DNA from: Photobacterium obscurum
GTDB taxonomy: Bacteria > Pseudomonadota > Gammaproteobacteria > Enterobacterales > Vibrionaceae
Direction of reading: 5' to 3'
Length of the DNA: 64,000 nucleotides
Assembly (NCBI RefSeq): GCF_026191635.1
Contig: NZ_JAKRRW010000019.1
Location: forward strand, 1-64,000
The notes below the pieces were generated by a model, which did no database searches, was not told the origin of the DNA, and saw only the letters and a list, made by a program, of their open reading frames with translations. Positions 17,801-25,585 of this stretch are shown piece after piece. Position 1 is the stretch's first letter; every line of letters starts with the position of its first letter. The translations under genes were made by a program, and so were the position numbers.

Positions 17801-18884
17801 TATGCTGGTTCAGGTTAATGACAGCAAACTAACCGGAAGCGGAACTGTCCTACCGCCACTCAAACCCAATGCCCGACCGGAAATCGATTTGGCGCTTCAT
17901 GCGCCGTTTATTCAGCTTAACGATTTCAAGGTCAACGACTGGAAGGCATGGGCTGCTGACAGTAACACTGCAATATCCGGCGAAAACAGTAAGATCGGAG
18001 AAGATACTACCAAAGACTATCCTCCCAAAAACAAAGCCGTCCCGGTGATCAGCCCTGAAGGTCTGGAGTTTGCCAATGCACGCTTTAAGCTTGACGTCGA
18101 TGAAGTACGCTCGGGGAATGATTGGCTCGGAGCCGGTCAGCTACATTGGCAATTGGAAAACGGTGTGTTTGAGCTACAACCGATGCATATTCAGCTGCCG
18201 GGAGGGGATATCAACCTGACCAGTCAGATCAAATCCCAAGGCGAGATGTTCGATATTGGCCTACAAGGCAATATTAACAACTTTGACTACGGGATATTGG
18301 CACGGCGCGTCGCTCCCGAAACAGGGATGCATGGCCGGATCAGTACCCAGTTCAACCTGACTAGCCTGGCTAACTCGCCCGACAGCCTGATGAATAATGC
18401 CAACGGCTTTATTGGTTTTGCGGCCTGGCCCCAAGCCTTTGAAGCCGATCTGATTGACCTGTGGGCCGTCAGTCTGACCGATGCCATTATTCCGAACTTT
18501 ACCAATAACGATCCGTCGCTGCTAAACTGCGTCGCCGCGGGTTTGGATATCAACCAAGGCACCATGAAGCAGCGTGACCTACTGCTCGATACCACCCGTA
18601 TTCAGGTAAACGGTCAGTTTGATGCCAGCTATGCCGACCGGGCCTTTTCGCTGTACCTAAGACCACATTCGAAAAAAGCCCAGATTTTCAGCCTGCAAAC
18701 CCCGGTAGAAATTTTCGGCCAGTTCGAAGACTTTGACTTCTCGGTGCCGCTCTCGGCGATTTTGGAAACATCGGTTCGCTTCACCACCAGCCCAGTCGTA
18801 TCACCACTGCGTTGGCTGGTCGAAAAGCCGCTCGCCAAAGACGGCAGCCGACAGTGTGAGATGATCTGGCAAGGCAATAGTTAA
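14859..18884 (+). CDS. Large AsmA-family inner-membrane-anchored protein
   Basis: A 1341-residue protein. A basic N-terminus (PRRRFTLKKVTKW) is followed by one membrane helix at about residues 29-48, then a very long periplasmic region of beta-rich repeats. The opening segment DLTPHREQINQWLSDNLHRD..INGDMKL and the C-terminal TGMHGRISTQFNLTSLANSPDSLMNNANGFI region match the AsmA/AsmA-2 domains. AsmA-like proteins are bridge-type proteins thought to carry phospholipids between inner and outer membranes. The length is about twice that of E. coli AsmA and nearer the longer members of the clan. It is a single gene, with a hairpin terminator at 18912-18959. Confidence 0.88.
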   Translation: MSQEKTSTDSKSAIPRRRFTLKKVTKWVGVALLSPVVVATAALGYGIQLDLTPHREQINQWLSDNLHRDATINGDMKLLLSFSPEVRLSGVNIANIDAFSWQPMLTSGLLNAKISILPLLNGTLEIDYLALEDISLNLGKSYDGERNWIFALPQIPTQAGASPNPSLQADASGFKLHLKDHISAKNISLVYSDQSQGQFFDWYLETLELSSFSIDEEATANAAQSPESGADWQLTAKGSTMGQEYNLELFGELESLINHQRGNVQAKGVFAGAELNIAADIVPPHQGQSEADVVLHWEDTQPIEDLLGLDVKHIAPLSVTSHVSASANHIAVQDLTIDSPITQGSGYLDIRLDDHNTINGELTIPLIDLRPWLQPEPPQPMMMRAYSAAPAQSPLQRALDQWLMKTTTRLDLAIHEIKGLGTPVENLSLAVEGKEGKLSAPMTADIAEVPFRGMATIDATGWSSSVDISLAAKDSPLGEMARWLTGMPYAKGYLTAAELKVTTQGTKLSQWLENSEIALSIDDANVKWGSEASFSIDQARLKAGINQPFSSDIRGQLMGINTTITANAGSLGDIINGNDWPTRFHLSSPVLEINAEGLLKQTRWQEGSWFNLTASSNDAGKLSPWLGTQANISGAINIDGKLSYQDGWIDLVMPKLSLMHSQGDVSMRWRPDQHRPFLILDGHFQQLDFTQFGQFVNDQELPQVEQTVPTQGVNLDVPLLSNEIVIADADISLKVDKLKWAKQQMESMAFKGQIRNGQMPASPFSASYAGSRYLGDLAFNIDAATIGAKLNLAVNDPDIGAILSQFDISDELDMRLKRAQIAVTLSGRTVLELMEHTEVDARLFGGAVSIADTYKGKALDVYLDNGYFVTGPDTATRLELAGKAGGQAATIKLNSISLKEANDGRDTMPVNLAVTLGDMRFNASSNVALPVNPQQLNVEFDAFTPSLTRFNAFTGVELPPYGPVTLAAKLSLNDLGYHLRDMLVQVNDSKLTGSGTVLPPLKPNARPEIDLALHAPFIQLNDFKVNDWKAWAADSNTAISGENSKIGEDTTKDYPPKNKAVPVISPEGLEFANARFKLDVDEVRSGNDWLGAGQLHWQLENGVFELQPMHIQLPGGDINLTSQIKSQGEMFDIGLQGNINNFDYGILARRVAPETGMHGRISTQFNLTSLANSPDSLMNNANGFIGFAAWPQAFEADLIDLWAVSLTDAIIPNFTNNDPSLLNCVAAGLDINQGTMKQRDLLLDTTRIQVNGQFDASYADRAFSLYLRPHSKKAQIFSLQTPVEIFGQFEDFDFSVPLSAILETSVRFTTSPVVSPLRWLVEKPLAKDGSRQCEMIWQGNS

Positions 18885-18911
18885 ATAACCTGACTAGCAC
18901 ACCAATACGAA

Positions 18912-18959
18912 AAAAGCCGTTCGCACGCACTGTTCAAATGTGCTGTACGAACGGCTTTT
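18912..18959. terminator. Bidirectional terminator between the AsmA-family and M14 genes
   Basis: AAAAGCCGTTCG at 18912-18923 pairs with its exact complement at 18948-18959, with A- and T-tracts on the two sides. It lies between two convergent genes. Confidence 0.85.
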
Positions 18960-18983
18960 GACTATCAGCGTCAAACCGAGTTG

Positions 18984-21641
18984 TTAATCCCCATCGCGGT
19001 AACGTTTCTCGATTTCATCCTGTGGCTCGAACTCATCATACACCACCGGCGTTACCTCATCGGTACTGAATTTCAGCGTTGCCGGCACCGAGTAATTCGG
19101 CACATTGTCGTAGCTGAACACCGAGTAGTATTTCGGGATGTTGGCATTGCCAAAACGGTCGAAAGTATAGTTGTCCTTGCCGGCATACAGCTTCACGCCA
19201 TCAAACGGTGAACGTGGTGGGTGAAAACTATTACGTACCACATAGGCACCGACAAAATCCGGATGATCCGGATTAGCCCACGTCAGCTTAACCAAACCAT
19301 CTTCCAGCGTTGCCTGAAGCTCCTGAGGCGTATCGAGCGCCTGCTTGCGGCGTTCGATATATTCAATCACCAGCTGCGGGCGCTTATCGCTATCCAAAGG
19401 CTGCCAGTTCACTATCGCGTCATTCTGTCGCGATGCCGATGTGGCGCGAATGATTAAATTGACGGTTTTCTTCTCGCTGTGGAACGACTCCAGATGCTGC
19501 CTTGCCGAGCTATCGAACATAAACGTCTGTCGTGACGATTTCTCAAGCTCCTGACTGCTAACCTCATAGCCAAGATACTCAATCTTTTCCCGCTGTTTGA
19601 CGCTGTCGACATCCAGATCATCAAGCTCGGCTATTTCAACCGTAAACCGCATCGGCTGCGAGATCCCATGCAGTGACTCGCTCTCAATCACAAAATAGGC
19701 CTGAGTGATCACTATCTCGATGTCGTCACTGATACAGGACAACGAAAAGGCAACCTGACCGAATACCGTCTTGCCCTCAGTATCAAAGCCGCAGCGTAAT
19801 ACACCTTGCTGCGGCTCGGACTGGCTGATGGTATGACAATCTGTCGCCGCCAGTGCCACCTGATAAGGACGCCGGGTATAGATAAGATCTAGACTCGGCC
19901 GATAATGGATACCGCCGCCAAAGCGGCCATAGCCAATATCAAACTGCATCATTTGCGAATCATTGCTCAGCGGCAGGCGATCAGGCCCCTGCAATCGAAG
20001 CAGCAACCGGCCTTTCTCAAGCTGATCCTGTACCAATTGCTTTTCCATCGCACTAAAACGCCAGCTCTTCCAGATCCCCTGAGTCAGCTGATCCGAATCA
20101 ATCGCATCGCCTAACGTCTGCAGCGGCGCCGCAGCATGAATATCGTCGTAGCTGGTGATCTGATTGATATCATCCGGATTGAGGATCGAGACCGACCATT
20201 CGCCATAGTTTTCAATTTTCGCCCCAACCCGATTCATCGGGTACAGAGAAAACATCGCATCTTTGATGATGGCATCAGAAGGAATACGGTCCATATCGAA
20301 AGCAATAACCCCATAGCATACGCCCTTGGTTTTATTGACCCCGATAAATAGGGAGTTATAACCAAAGTGCTCGGCATTATGTGTCTGGGTCAGTTCGCCG
20401 ACATAACCAATCTGCTCGGGTTTAGGGAACAGGGTAAACGCAAACTCATCCTTTTCGAGGCTGGTCTTAATCTTCACTTCCGGTGCAAACGGTGACTTGA
20501 TCCGGCTTACCCGATCAACCTTGCGCAGGTTGTAATAATAGCGATGGCCCGATTTCAACTGCTTGTCGGTATATTCATTCTGCGAGGTTATGGCAATCAG
20601 GTTTTCTCGGGTGCAGTGATACTTCGGCGACTCACTGCGGTACACCTGATAATAACAACCGTCATCATCCGGCGAGCGATCCCATACCAACTCAACCTGG
20701 TTGGCCGACACGCCTTTCGTCGAGAAATTTTCCGGCCGCTTAGGTGCCAAGTCTGAATAGTTGATCGCGCTATCAAGCGCATACAACAAAGCCGGGATAT
20801 TTTCATCGACACTCTGCGACATATTGATCAGGTAGTCAGGAATATTCCGGCTGCCAACCTCCACCACTGTCGACAAGATCCCGCGGTCATAATAGTACTC
20901 CCTGCCGCTGCCATGGATCAGGTTGGCAGGGGGCTTGCCACGATGAATACCATATTGCCGCTGGGTGACCTTATAAATTTCCTGCGCCATATTGGCACAC
21001 AAAATATTAAGGTCCGTGCCTTCGATTTCCGCCTCATGATTAAACTTATGGGCGGGGAAGAACACATTCCCCTGTGAATGGTAATCCAAGGCAATTCGGA
21101 TATTCTGGTGGCTTTCGACGAACTGCTTGATGGCCTGGGTTTCCGGCTCGGAAAATGCCGCCGGGCCACCGTAGATATTCGACTGGGTATCGGTAGAACG
21201 ACGGAAGTTGATCCCAAAGTTACGGTTCAGATCCACCCCGAATGTACCGTCACCATTATCCCGCCGGTTCTTGCGCCAGAAAGAAAAATGCTGGCGTGAG
21301 TATTCAAAGCCATCTGGATTTAAACACGGCACCATATATAACGTGTTGCGAGTCAGTGCCTCAACCACATCCGGATTACTGGGATAATTGTCCAGCAGAT
21401 ATTGAATGAAGTTCACCGCCAGCTCGATGCCGATCCACTCCCGCGCATGAATCGTACCGGAATACAGCAGAGCCGGTTTTAAATCCGCATAGGCGACATC
21501 CTGAGACACCGTCACCATCATAATAGGGCGGCCTTCATGGGTATCGCCGATGCTTTCCAGCCGGATCAGATTCGGATACCTAGCCATCGCCTGAGCCAAA
21601 AAATCAATCGTATCCTGATAAGACAGATATTGTTTCTTCAT
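18984..21641 (-). CDS. M14 zinc carboxypeptidase with FN3 and DNRLRE-like domains, no obvious signal peptide
   Basis: An 885-residue protein. Residues about 5-300 are an M14 carboxypeptidase: zinc ligands H65 and E68 (GTIHAREW) and H188 (DYHSQG), the substrate segment DLNRNF, and the catalytic glutamate E261 (TVVEVGSRN). There follow an FN3-like domain (about 305-400), two beta-sandwich regions resembling DNRLRE/CBM96 domains (about 405-600 and 605-770; for example VIAFDMDRIPSDAIIKDAMFSLY) and a second FN3-like domain (about 775-870). The N-terminus, MKKQYLSYQDTIDF, is not a signal peptide, which is unusual for such modules and suggests a cytoplasmic substrate or non-classical export. It begins 9 nt after the HhH ATP-grasp gene. 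Confidence 0.87.
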   Translation of the reverse strand: MKKQYLSYQDTIDFLAQAMARYPNLIRLESIGDTHEGRPIMMVTVSQDVAYADLKPALLYSGTIHAREWIGIELAVNFIQYLLDNYPSNPDVVEALTRNTLYMVPCLNPDGFEYSRQHFSFWRKNRRDNGDGTFGVDLNRNFGINFRRSTDTQSNIYGGPAAFSEPETQAIKQFVESHQNIRIALDYHSQGNVFFPAHKFNHEAEIEGTDLNILCANMAQEIYKVTQRQYGIHRGKPPANLIHGSGREYYYDRGILSTVVEVGSRNIPDYLINMSQSVDENIPALLYALDSAINYSDLAPKRPENFSTKGVSANQVELVWDRSPDDDGCYYQVYRSESPKYHCTRENLIAITSQNEYTDKQLKSGHRYYYNLRKVDRVSRIKSPFAPEVKIKTSLEKDEFAFTLFPKPEQIGYVGELTQTHNAEHFGYNSLFIGVNKTKGVCYGVIAFDMDRIPSDAIIKDAMFSLYPMNRVGAKIENYGEWSVSILNPDDINQITSYDDIHAAAPLQTLGDAIDSDQLTQGIWKSWRFSAMEKQLVQDQLEKGRLLLRLQGPDRLPLSNDSQMMQFDIGYGRFGGGIHYRPSLDLIYTRRPYQVALAATDCHTISQSEPQQGVLRCGFDTEGKTVFGQVAFSLSCISDDIEIVITQAYFVIESESLHGISQPMRFTVEIAELDDLDVDSVKQREKIEYLGYEVSSQELEKSSRQTFMFDSSARQHLESFHSEKKTVNLIIRATSASRQNDAIVNWQPLDSDKRPQLVIEYIERRKQALDTPQELQATLEDGLVKLTWANPDHPDFVGAYVVRNSFHPPRSPFDGVKLYAGKDNYTFDRFGNANIPKYYSVFSYDNVPNYSVPATLKFSTDEVTPVVYDEFEPQDEIEKRYRDGD

Positions 21642-21650
21642 GACCGTTCC

Positions 21651-23108
21651 CTAACCGACCAGCTCGCTTTCATGCCATTGGCTAAGAATAGCCTCCAGTT
21701 TTTTCTGCTTCAGATTTCGGAACGTAGTGAGTTGCTGCGGTTCATGGTTCAGCACATGCAAGACACCTGCAACACCTAGGGTATCGACAATTTCCTGTGC
21801 CAGTGTCTGGCCTATTCCCCTTACGCTCCTGAAGAATGCCACAAGCTGCTCTGGTTCGGGGATATCGGCAGGCAAGGATTGCTGTTCTTGAAGATCGTCC
21901 AGTACGGCATGATCTTCAATCCCGCTATCAAGCTGCCGTTCTTGAGGCAGCACTTGCGTTAATACGTCTGACTGTTGCTTTGGTTGTTCAACTAGATTAG
22001 AGACCTGAGGTTCATACGGATTCGCGCTGGCTGTATGATGTCGGCCCTGAAAATTCCACGCTTCACTTGGCCATTCTTCACCATGCATGTCATTGGTCCG
22101 GTGCAGCGAATACTGCTCATCGGCCGGTGCATATTCACCGGTATCCGTCGATGGGCTGGCATGACCGAAGGCAATATGACGCATCGTACGCAGCAGCGAG
22201 GCATCAATCTTGCCCAGCTCCTCCCAGTTCTTATGGGCAAAATACGGTTTATCGAAATGCTGGGGAGCCAGTAGCCACATCAGATACTGTCCTATCCAGT
22301 CACGGATATACGGGAAGGCGGCAAATGCTGTCGCACACTCCAGAATGGTATATTCATCTTTGGTACTGACAGCGATATCACAGGCCCAGTACTCGGCATT
22401 GGCCGCTTTAGATGCCCTTACCGACAGATCCAGTACCTCCTGTGGTACATTCTGGTAATCCATACTGCCACCTTGGCTCGTATTGGTCAGCCACTCCCCT
22501 TCGGGAGGGCGGCGCCAAAAAGCACATACCGGCTGGTGCCCCACCAACATTACCCGAATATCGGCCTTCATCGGTACAAAGTCTTGAATATAGGCAGGGT
22601 AATAACGCTTCTCGGAAAACAGGCGTACCGCTTCCTCGGCGCTATCCACTTTATGAACAAAGTATCCACCATAATTCGAAGCGCCATAAGAGCGCTTCAC
22701 GATTTTTGGATACTGGGTATTGTTGATGTAATCCAGTGCTTCATCGACCTGATAGAAGATCTTTGTTTTCGGGATCGGCAGCTGGTACTTTTCACAGAAG
22801 TGCGTGACATTTTCTTTGGACTTATTGCTGAACTGGGTATCCAAAGACGGAATAAACTTCACCTCGGGCAAAGCACGGGCAATCTCGCGGAACGTTTCAT
22901 ACGCCGTTGCCGGCACATTACCGATCAGCACCTCAATTTTCTTGCGTTTGACTTCGTCAATAAAACGCTGCTTATCGTTCCCCCAGTGGTAAACCACCTG
23001 CTCAATCTTATCTGGCCAGCCCTTGAAGTTGGACTTATCAAAAAAGCGCAGCACATGATCTAGATATAACATACCGATCTTGGGTAACGACGACATTGAA
23101 AGGCTCAT
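21651..23108 (-). CDS. ATP-grasp (RimK-like) ligase with C-terminal helix-hairpin-helix domain
   Basis: A 485-residue protein. Residues about 80-290 form an ATP-grasp domain: a lysine in PKIVKRSYGASNYGG (the glycine-rich P-loop), YIQDFVPMKADIRVMLVG, and the metal-binding end DEYTILECATAFAAFP. A linker rich in Q, E and P (about 320-425) leads to a helix-hairpin-helix region at 430-480 (FFRSVRGIGQTLAQEIVDTLG...LTTFRNLKQKKLEAIL) like those of RecD2/RuvA-type DNA-binding proteins. The usual NxN-like metal motif appears changed (LECAT). ATP-grasp enzymes join carboxylates to amines through acyl phosphates. It overlaps the upstream ATP-grasp gene by 4 nt. The substrate is unknown. Confidence 0.83.
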   Translation of the reverse strand: MSLSMSSLPKIGMLYLDHVLRFFDKSNFKGWPDKIEQVVYHWGNDKQRFIDEVKRKKIEVLIGNVPATAYETFREIARALPEVKFIPSLDTQFSNKSKENVTHFCEKYQLPIPKTKIFYQVDEALDYINNTQYPKIVKRSYGASNYGGYFVHKVDSAEEAVRLFSEKRYYPAYIQDFVPMKADIRVMLVGHQPVCAFWRRPPEGEWLTNTSQGGSMDYQNVPQEVLDLSVRASKAANAEYWACDIAVSTKDEYTILECATAFAAFPYIRDWIGQYLMWLLAPQHFDKPYFAHKNWEELGKIDASLLRTMRHIAFGHASPSTDTGEYAPADEQYSLHRTNDMHGEEWPSEAWNFQGRHHTASANPYEPQVSNLVEQPKQQSDVLTQVLPQERQLDSGIEDHAVLDDLQEQQSLPADIPEPEQLVAFFRSVRGIGQTLAQEIVDTLGVAGVLHVLNHEPQQLTTFRNLKQKKLEAILSQWHESELVG

Positions 23109-24103
23109 AGTGTTTTTTCCTTAGCAAGAAGGCTGGAAGCTGCTGCAAGCTCCATCGCAGCAAGGTCGATGGCAGGGGCGTCTAGTTCAGCCGTTTTGTC
23201 TTTACTGACTGTGCGCTCGATAAGGTCGACCAGATACGAAATCTTGGTATCGTTGAAATTCAGTCCCGCGAGCTCTTGATCCGGAGTGGCAAAAGCCGGG
23301 ATACCATTGACTTCCAGTACCACATATTGCTGATGCTCGATATCATAAATAATGTCGACACCCGCCACTTCCAAACCGGTGATCTTGGCCGCTTTCAAAG
23401 CTAGCTCAATCACCTCAGGACTTGGCTCTCGTCTAATAACACTGCCCCCACTGGTCACATTGGTTTTCCAGCTTCCCGCAGCGGCTTTGCGGCCGTAGCA
23501 GGCGACAAACTTGTTATCGACTATATCAATACGGTAATCACTGAAATCATTCTCTATCACCCGCTCGATGTAGAACTGTGGAGAGCTTTGTTTGGTGATA
23601 TAAGGATGGAGCAAGTCCAAATCGCGTTCGCTTTCCAGCTTAATGATCCCGTTACCGCCCCAACCATTTACGGGTTTGCAAATTGCCTGCCCCTGCCAAA
23701 AACGCAGGTGTTCCTTGAGCTGCTCAATATTGTTCTTGTTGCAAACAATATAATCCGAAGTGGGTATACCGTGTTTCTTAAGTAAATGTGCCGTCCGAAA
23801 CTTGTCTTCCGTCAGTTCGAACGCCGGATAGTTGTTGATTGTCGGGATCATACTGCTCAATGTCTGGTACAGGTACACCTGAAACGGGCTCTGCTGACCA
23901 GCGTTATAGGAAAAAAACAGGTCAAGCTCATCCATCATATGACCGTTACAGAAAATACTGCCGTTGTGTGCCGAGGCATGATTCAAGTCCAGCCCAGTAA
24001 TCGCTTCAATATCTCTGTCTTTTAACTGAGCGACAATCTTCCGCTCTATCTCTGTTCCGCCTGAATTTTGATACATCCATAAACCGACACGGTGGTTGGG
24101 CAT
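23105..24103 (-). CDS. ATP-grasp (RimK-like) amino-acid/peptide ligase
   Basis: A 332-residue RimK-type ATP-grasp enzyme. The pre-ATP-grasp region contains PTINNYPAFELTEDKFRTAHLL; the ATP-binding loop is AICKPVNGWGGNGI; the ribose and metal segments are FSDYRIDIVDNKFVACYGRK and VVLEVNGIPAFATPD (E..N metal ligands, intact). Such enzymes form amide bonds, for example glutamate addition to proteins or small peptides. AGGAGT precedes the ATG at 24103. It is the first gene of a three-gene operon (ATP-grasp, ATP-grasp-HhH, M14 carboxypeptidase) and is divergent from an M20 peptidase across 180 nt. The substrate is unknown. Confidence 0.87.
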   Translation of the reverse strand: MPNHRVGLWMYQNSGGTEIERKIVAQLKDRDIEAITGLDLNHASAHNGSIFCNGHMMDELDLFFSYNAGQQSPFQVYLYQTLSSMIPTINNYPAFELTEDKFRTAHLLKKHGIPTSDYIVCNKNNIEQLKEHLRFWQGQAICKPVNGWGGNGIIKLESERDLDLLHPYITKQSSPQFYIERVIENDFSDYRIDIVDNKFVACYGRKAAAGSWKTNVTSGGSVIRREPSPEVIELALKAAKITGLEVAGVDIIYDIEHQQYVVLEVNGIPAFATPDQELAGLNFNDTKISYLVDLIERTVSKDKTAELDAPAIDLAAMELAAASSLLAKEKTL

Positions 24104-24283
24104 GAGTTACTCCTTAATCACTCGCACTTCAAAAATATGCCACTTGAGAATACAACCAAGATGAACACAGTAGTAAGATGATTGCAGATCATATTGTTGC
24201 ATATATTTAATAACAGTGAGCCAGGTTGAAATTCTCCATAAGGAATCCCTGCCAATCACAAAATCTGCGGAAGGAATCATGTT

Positions 24284-25393
24284 GTGAAAAGTCCCGATTT
24301 TTCTGATCTAAAAGCATTGATAGAAGTGAATTCATGGACCCAAAATAAAGCAGGCGTCGATGCCAATGGCAAGCTGATGCAAGAGTGGCTAGAACAGCTT
24401 GAAATGACGACAACGGTATTCTATCGTAAGCATATCGGTAACCACCTCCTTTTCAGCAGCACCATCGAAAAAGAGAAACCCCGTCTGTTGCTGATGGGAC
24501 ATCTGGATACGGTTTTTCCGCCTCAGACTTTTGAAGGTTTCAGGGAGGACGACGAGTGGATCTACGGCCCGGGATCCTGTGATATGAAAGGCGGTAATTT
24601 CGTCGCCCTATCCGCACTGCGCAACGTCTATGCCGAACATGGGCAACTTAACAATGTCGATTTCTTGTTGGTCAGCGATGAGGAAACGGGCAGCGATGAC
24701 AGTAAGCTCCTTACTCGAGAGCTCGCGATCAACTACGATGCCTGCCTCGATTTCGAAGCCGCGGGAGAAGATCACGAAGTGGTCAATGGTCGCAAAGGGG
24801 TCGCCACTTTCTGTGTTGAACTCGAAGGCGTCGCAGCCCATGCCGGTAATCATTACACCAGCGGGAGAAATGCCAATCTTGCAGCGGCCAAGTTGCTCAT
24901 TGCCTTGACCGAGCTCACCGACCTCGACAAGGGAACGACCGTAAACGTAGGCAAGATCAACGGAGGAATAGGGGCCAATACCATCTCGCCACATGCCCAA
25001 CTTATGGTGGAGACCCGTTTTACCGACACCAAAGAGCAAGTACGCGTGCTTGAGGCTATACCATCGCTCATCAACCAACACGGCATAGAAGGCGTCAGCA
25101 CCTCACTTAGCGGTGGGCTGCAACGCGATGTCATGATGCCTTGCGAGGAACAACAAATGCTTGTTGATACCCTGTCGGCACTCTTGGGGTATACGCTGAA
25201 AACCGAACAGCGTGGCGGGGTGAGTGATGCCAATGTCACCGCTGGGGCTGGAGTCCCTACCCTCGATGGCTTTGGCCCTTTTGGTGATGGCGACCATACC
25301 GAATATGAACGGGCATCCAAGCGCAGCTTTAGCCGCCGGATCGACGAAATTACCGCGGTCATCCGCCACTTTAGTCCCAAGCAGCCTCAATAG
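24284..25393 (+). CDS. M20 family zinc metallopeptidase (glutamate carboxypeptidase-like)
   Basis: A 369-residue protein with GTG start 8 nt after GGAAGGA; the nearby ATG at 24279 is out of frame and closes at once. M20 metal ligands are visible: LLMGHLDTVFPP, GPGSCDMKGGN (bridging D), SDEETGSDD (catalytic E-E), CLDFEAAG and a late H in GDGDHTEYERASKRS. The dimerisation domain includes VAAHAGNHYTSGRNANLAAAK. There is no signal peptide, so it is cytoplasmic. The pattern is closest to carboxypeptidase G2-like enzymes that release C-terminal amino acids, often glutamate. Its divergent arrangement with the ATP-grasp operon suggests a shared substrate. Confidence 0.88.
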   Translation: MKSPDFSDLKALIEVNSWTQNKAGVDANGKLMQEWLEQLEMTTTVFYRKHIGNHLLFSSTIEKEKPRLLLMGHLDTVFPPQTFEGFREDDEWIYGPGSCDMKGGNFVALSALRNVYAEHGQLNNVDFLLVSDEETGSDDSKLLTRELAINYDACLDFEAAGEDHEVVNGRKGVATFCVELEGVAAHAGNHYTSGRNANLAAAKLLIALTELTDLDKGTTVNVGKINGGIGANTISPHAQLMVETRFTDTKEQVRVLEAIPSLINQHGIEGVSTSLSGGLQRDVMMPCEEQQMLVDTLSALLGYTLKTEQRGGVSDANVTAGAGVPTLDGFGPFGDGDHTEYERASKRSFSRRIDEITAVIRHFSPKQPQ

Positions 25394-25433
25394 CGCAACC
25401 TCCTCCTCATTCTTTACAGCAATACCATTTCCC

Positions 25434-25459
25434 TCCCCCTCAAGCTAACTTGAGGGGGG
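25434..25459 (+). terminator. Terminator after the M20 peptidase gene
   Basis: A GC-rich 10-bp stem plus a T-G pair (25434-25444 with 25449-25459), loop CTAA, is followed a few bases later by TCCCTTTTGTT. It lies 40 nt after the stop codon. Confidence 0.65.
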
Positions 25460-25585
25460 ATCACTCCCTTTTGTTAAACCTCTTGGCTATTGGCTACAAA
25501 TCTATAAAATATCAATAACAAAGCCATCCAGGACAAAGCTGACAACGTACCTGAAAAATCACACGTTCAGCTGAAGGGACAACCT

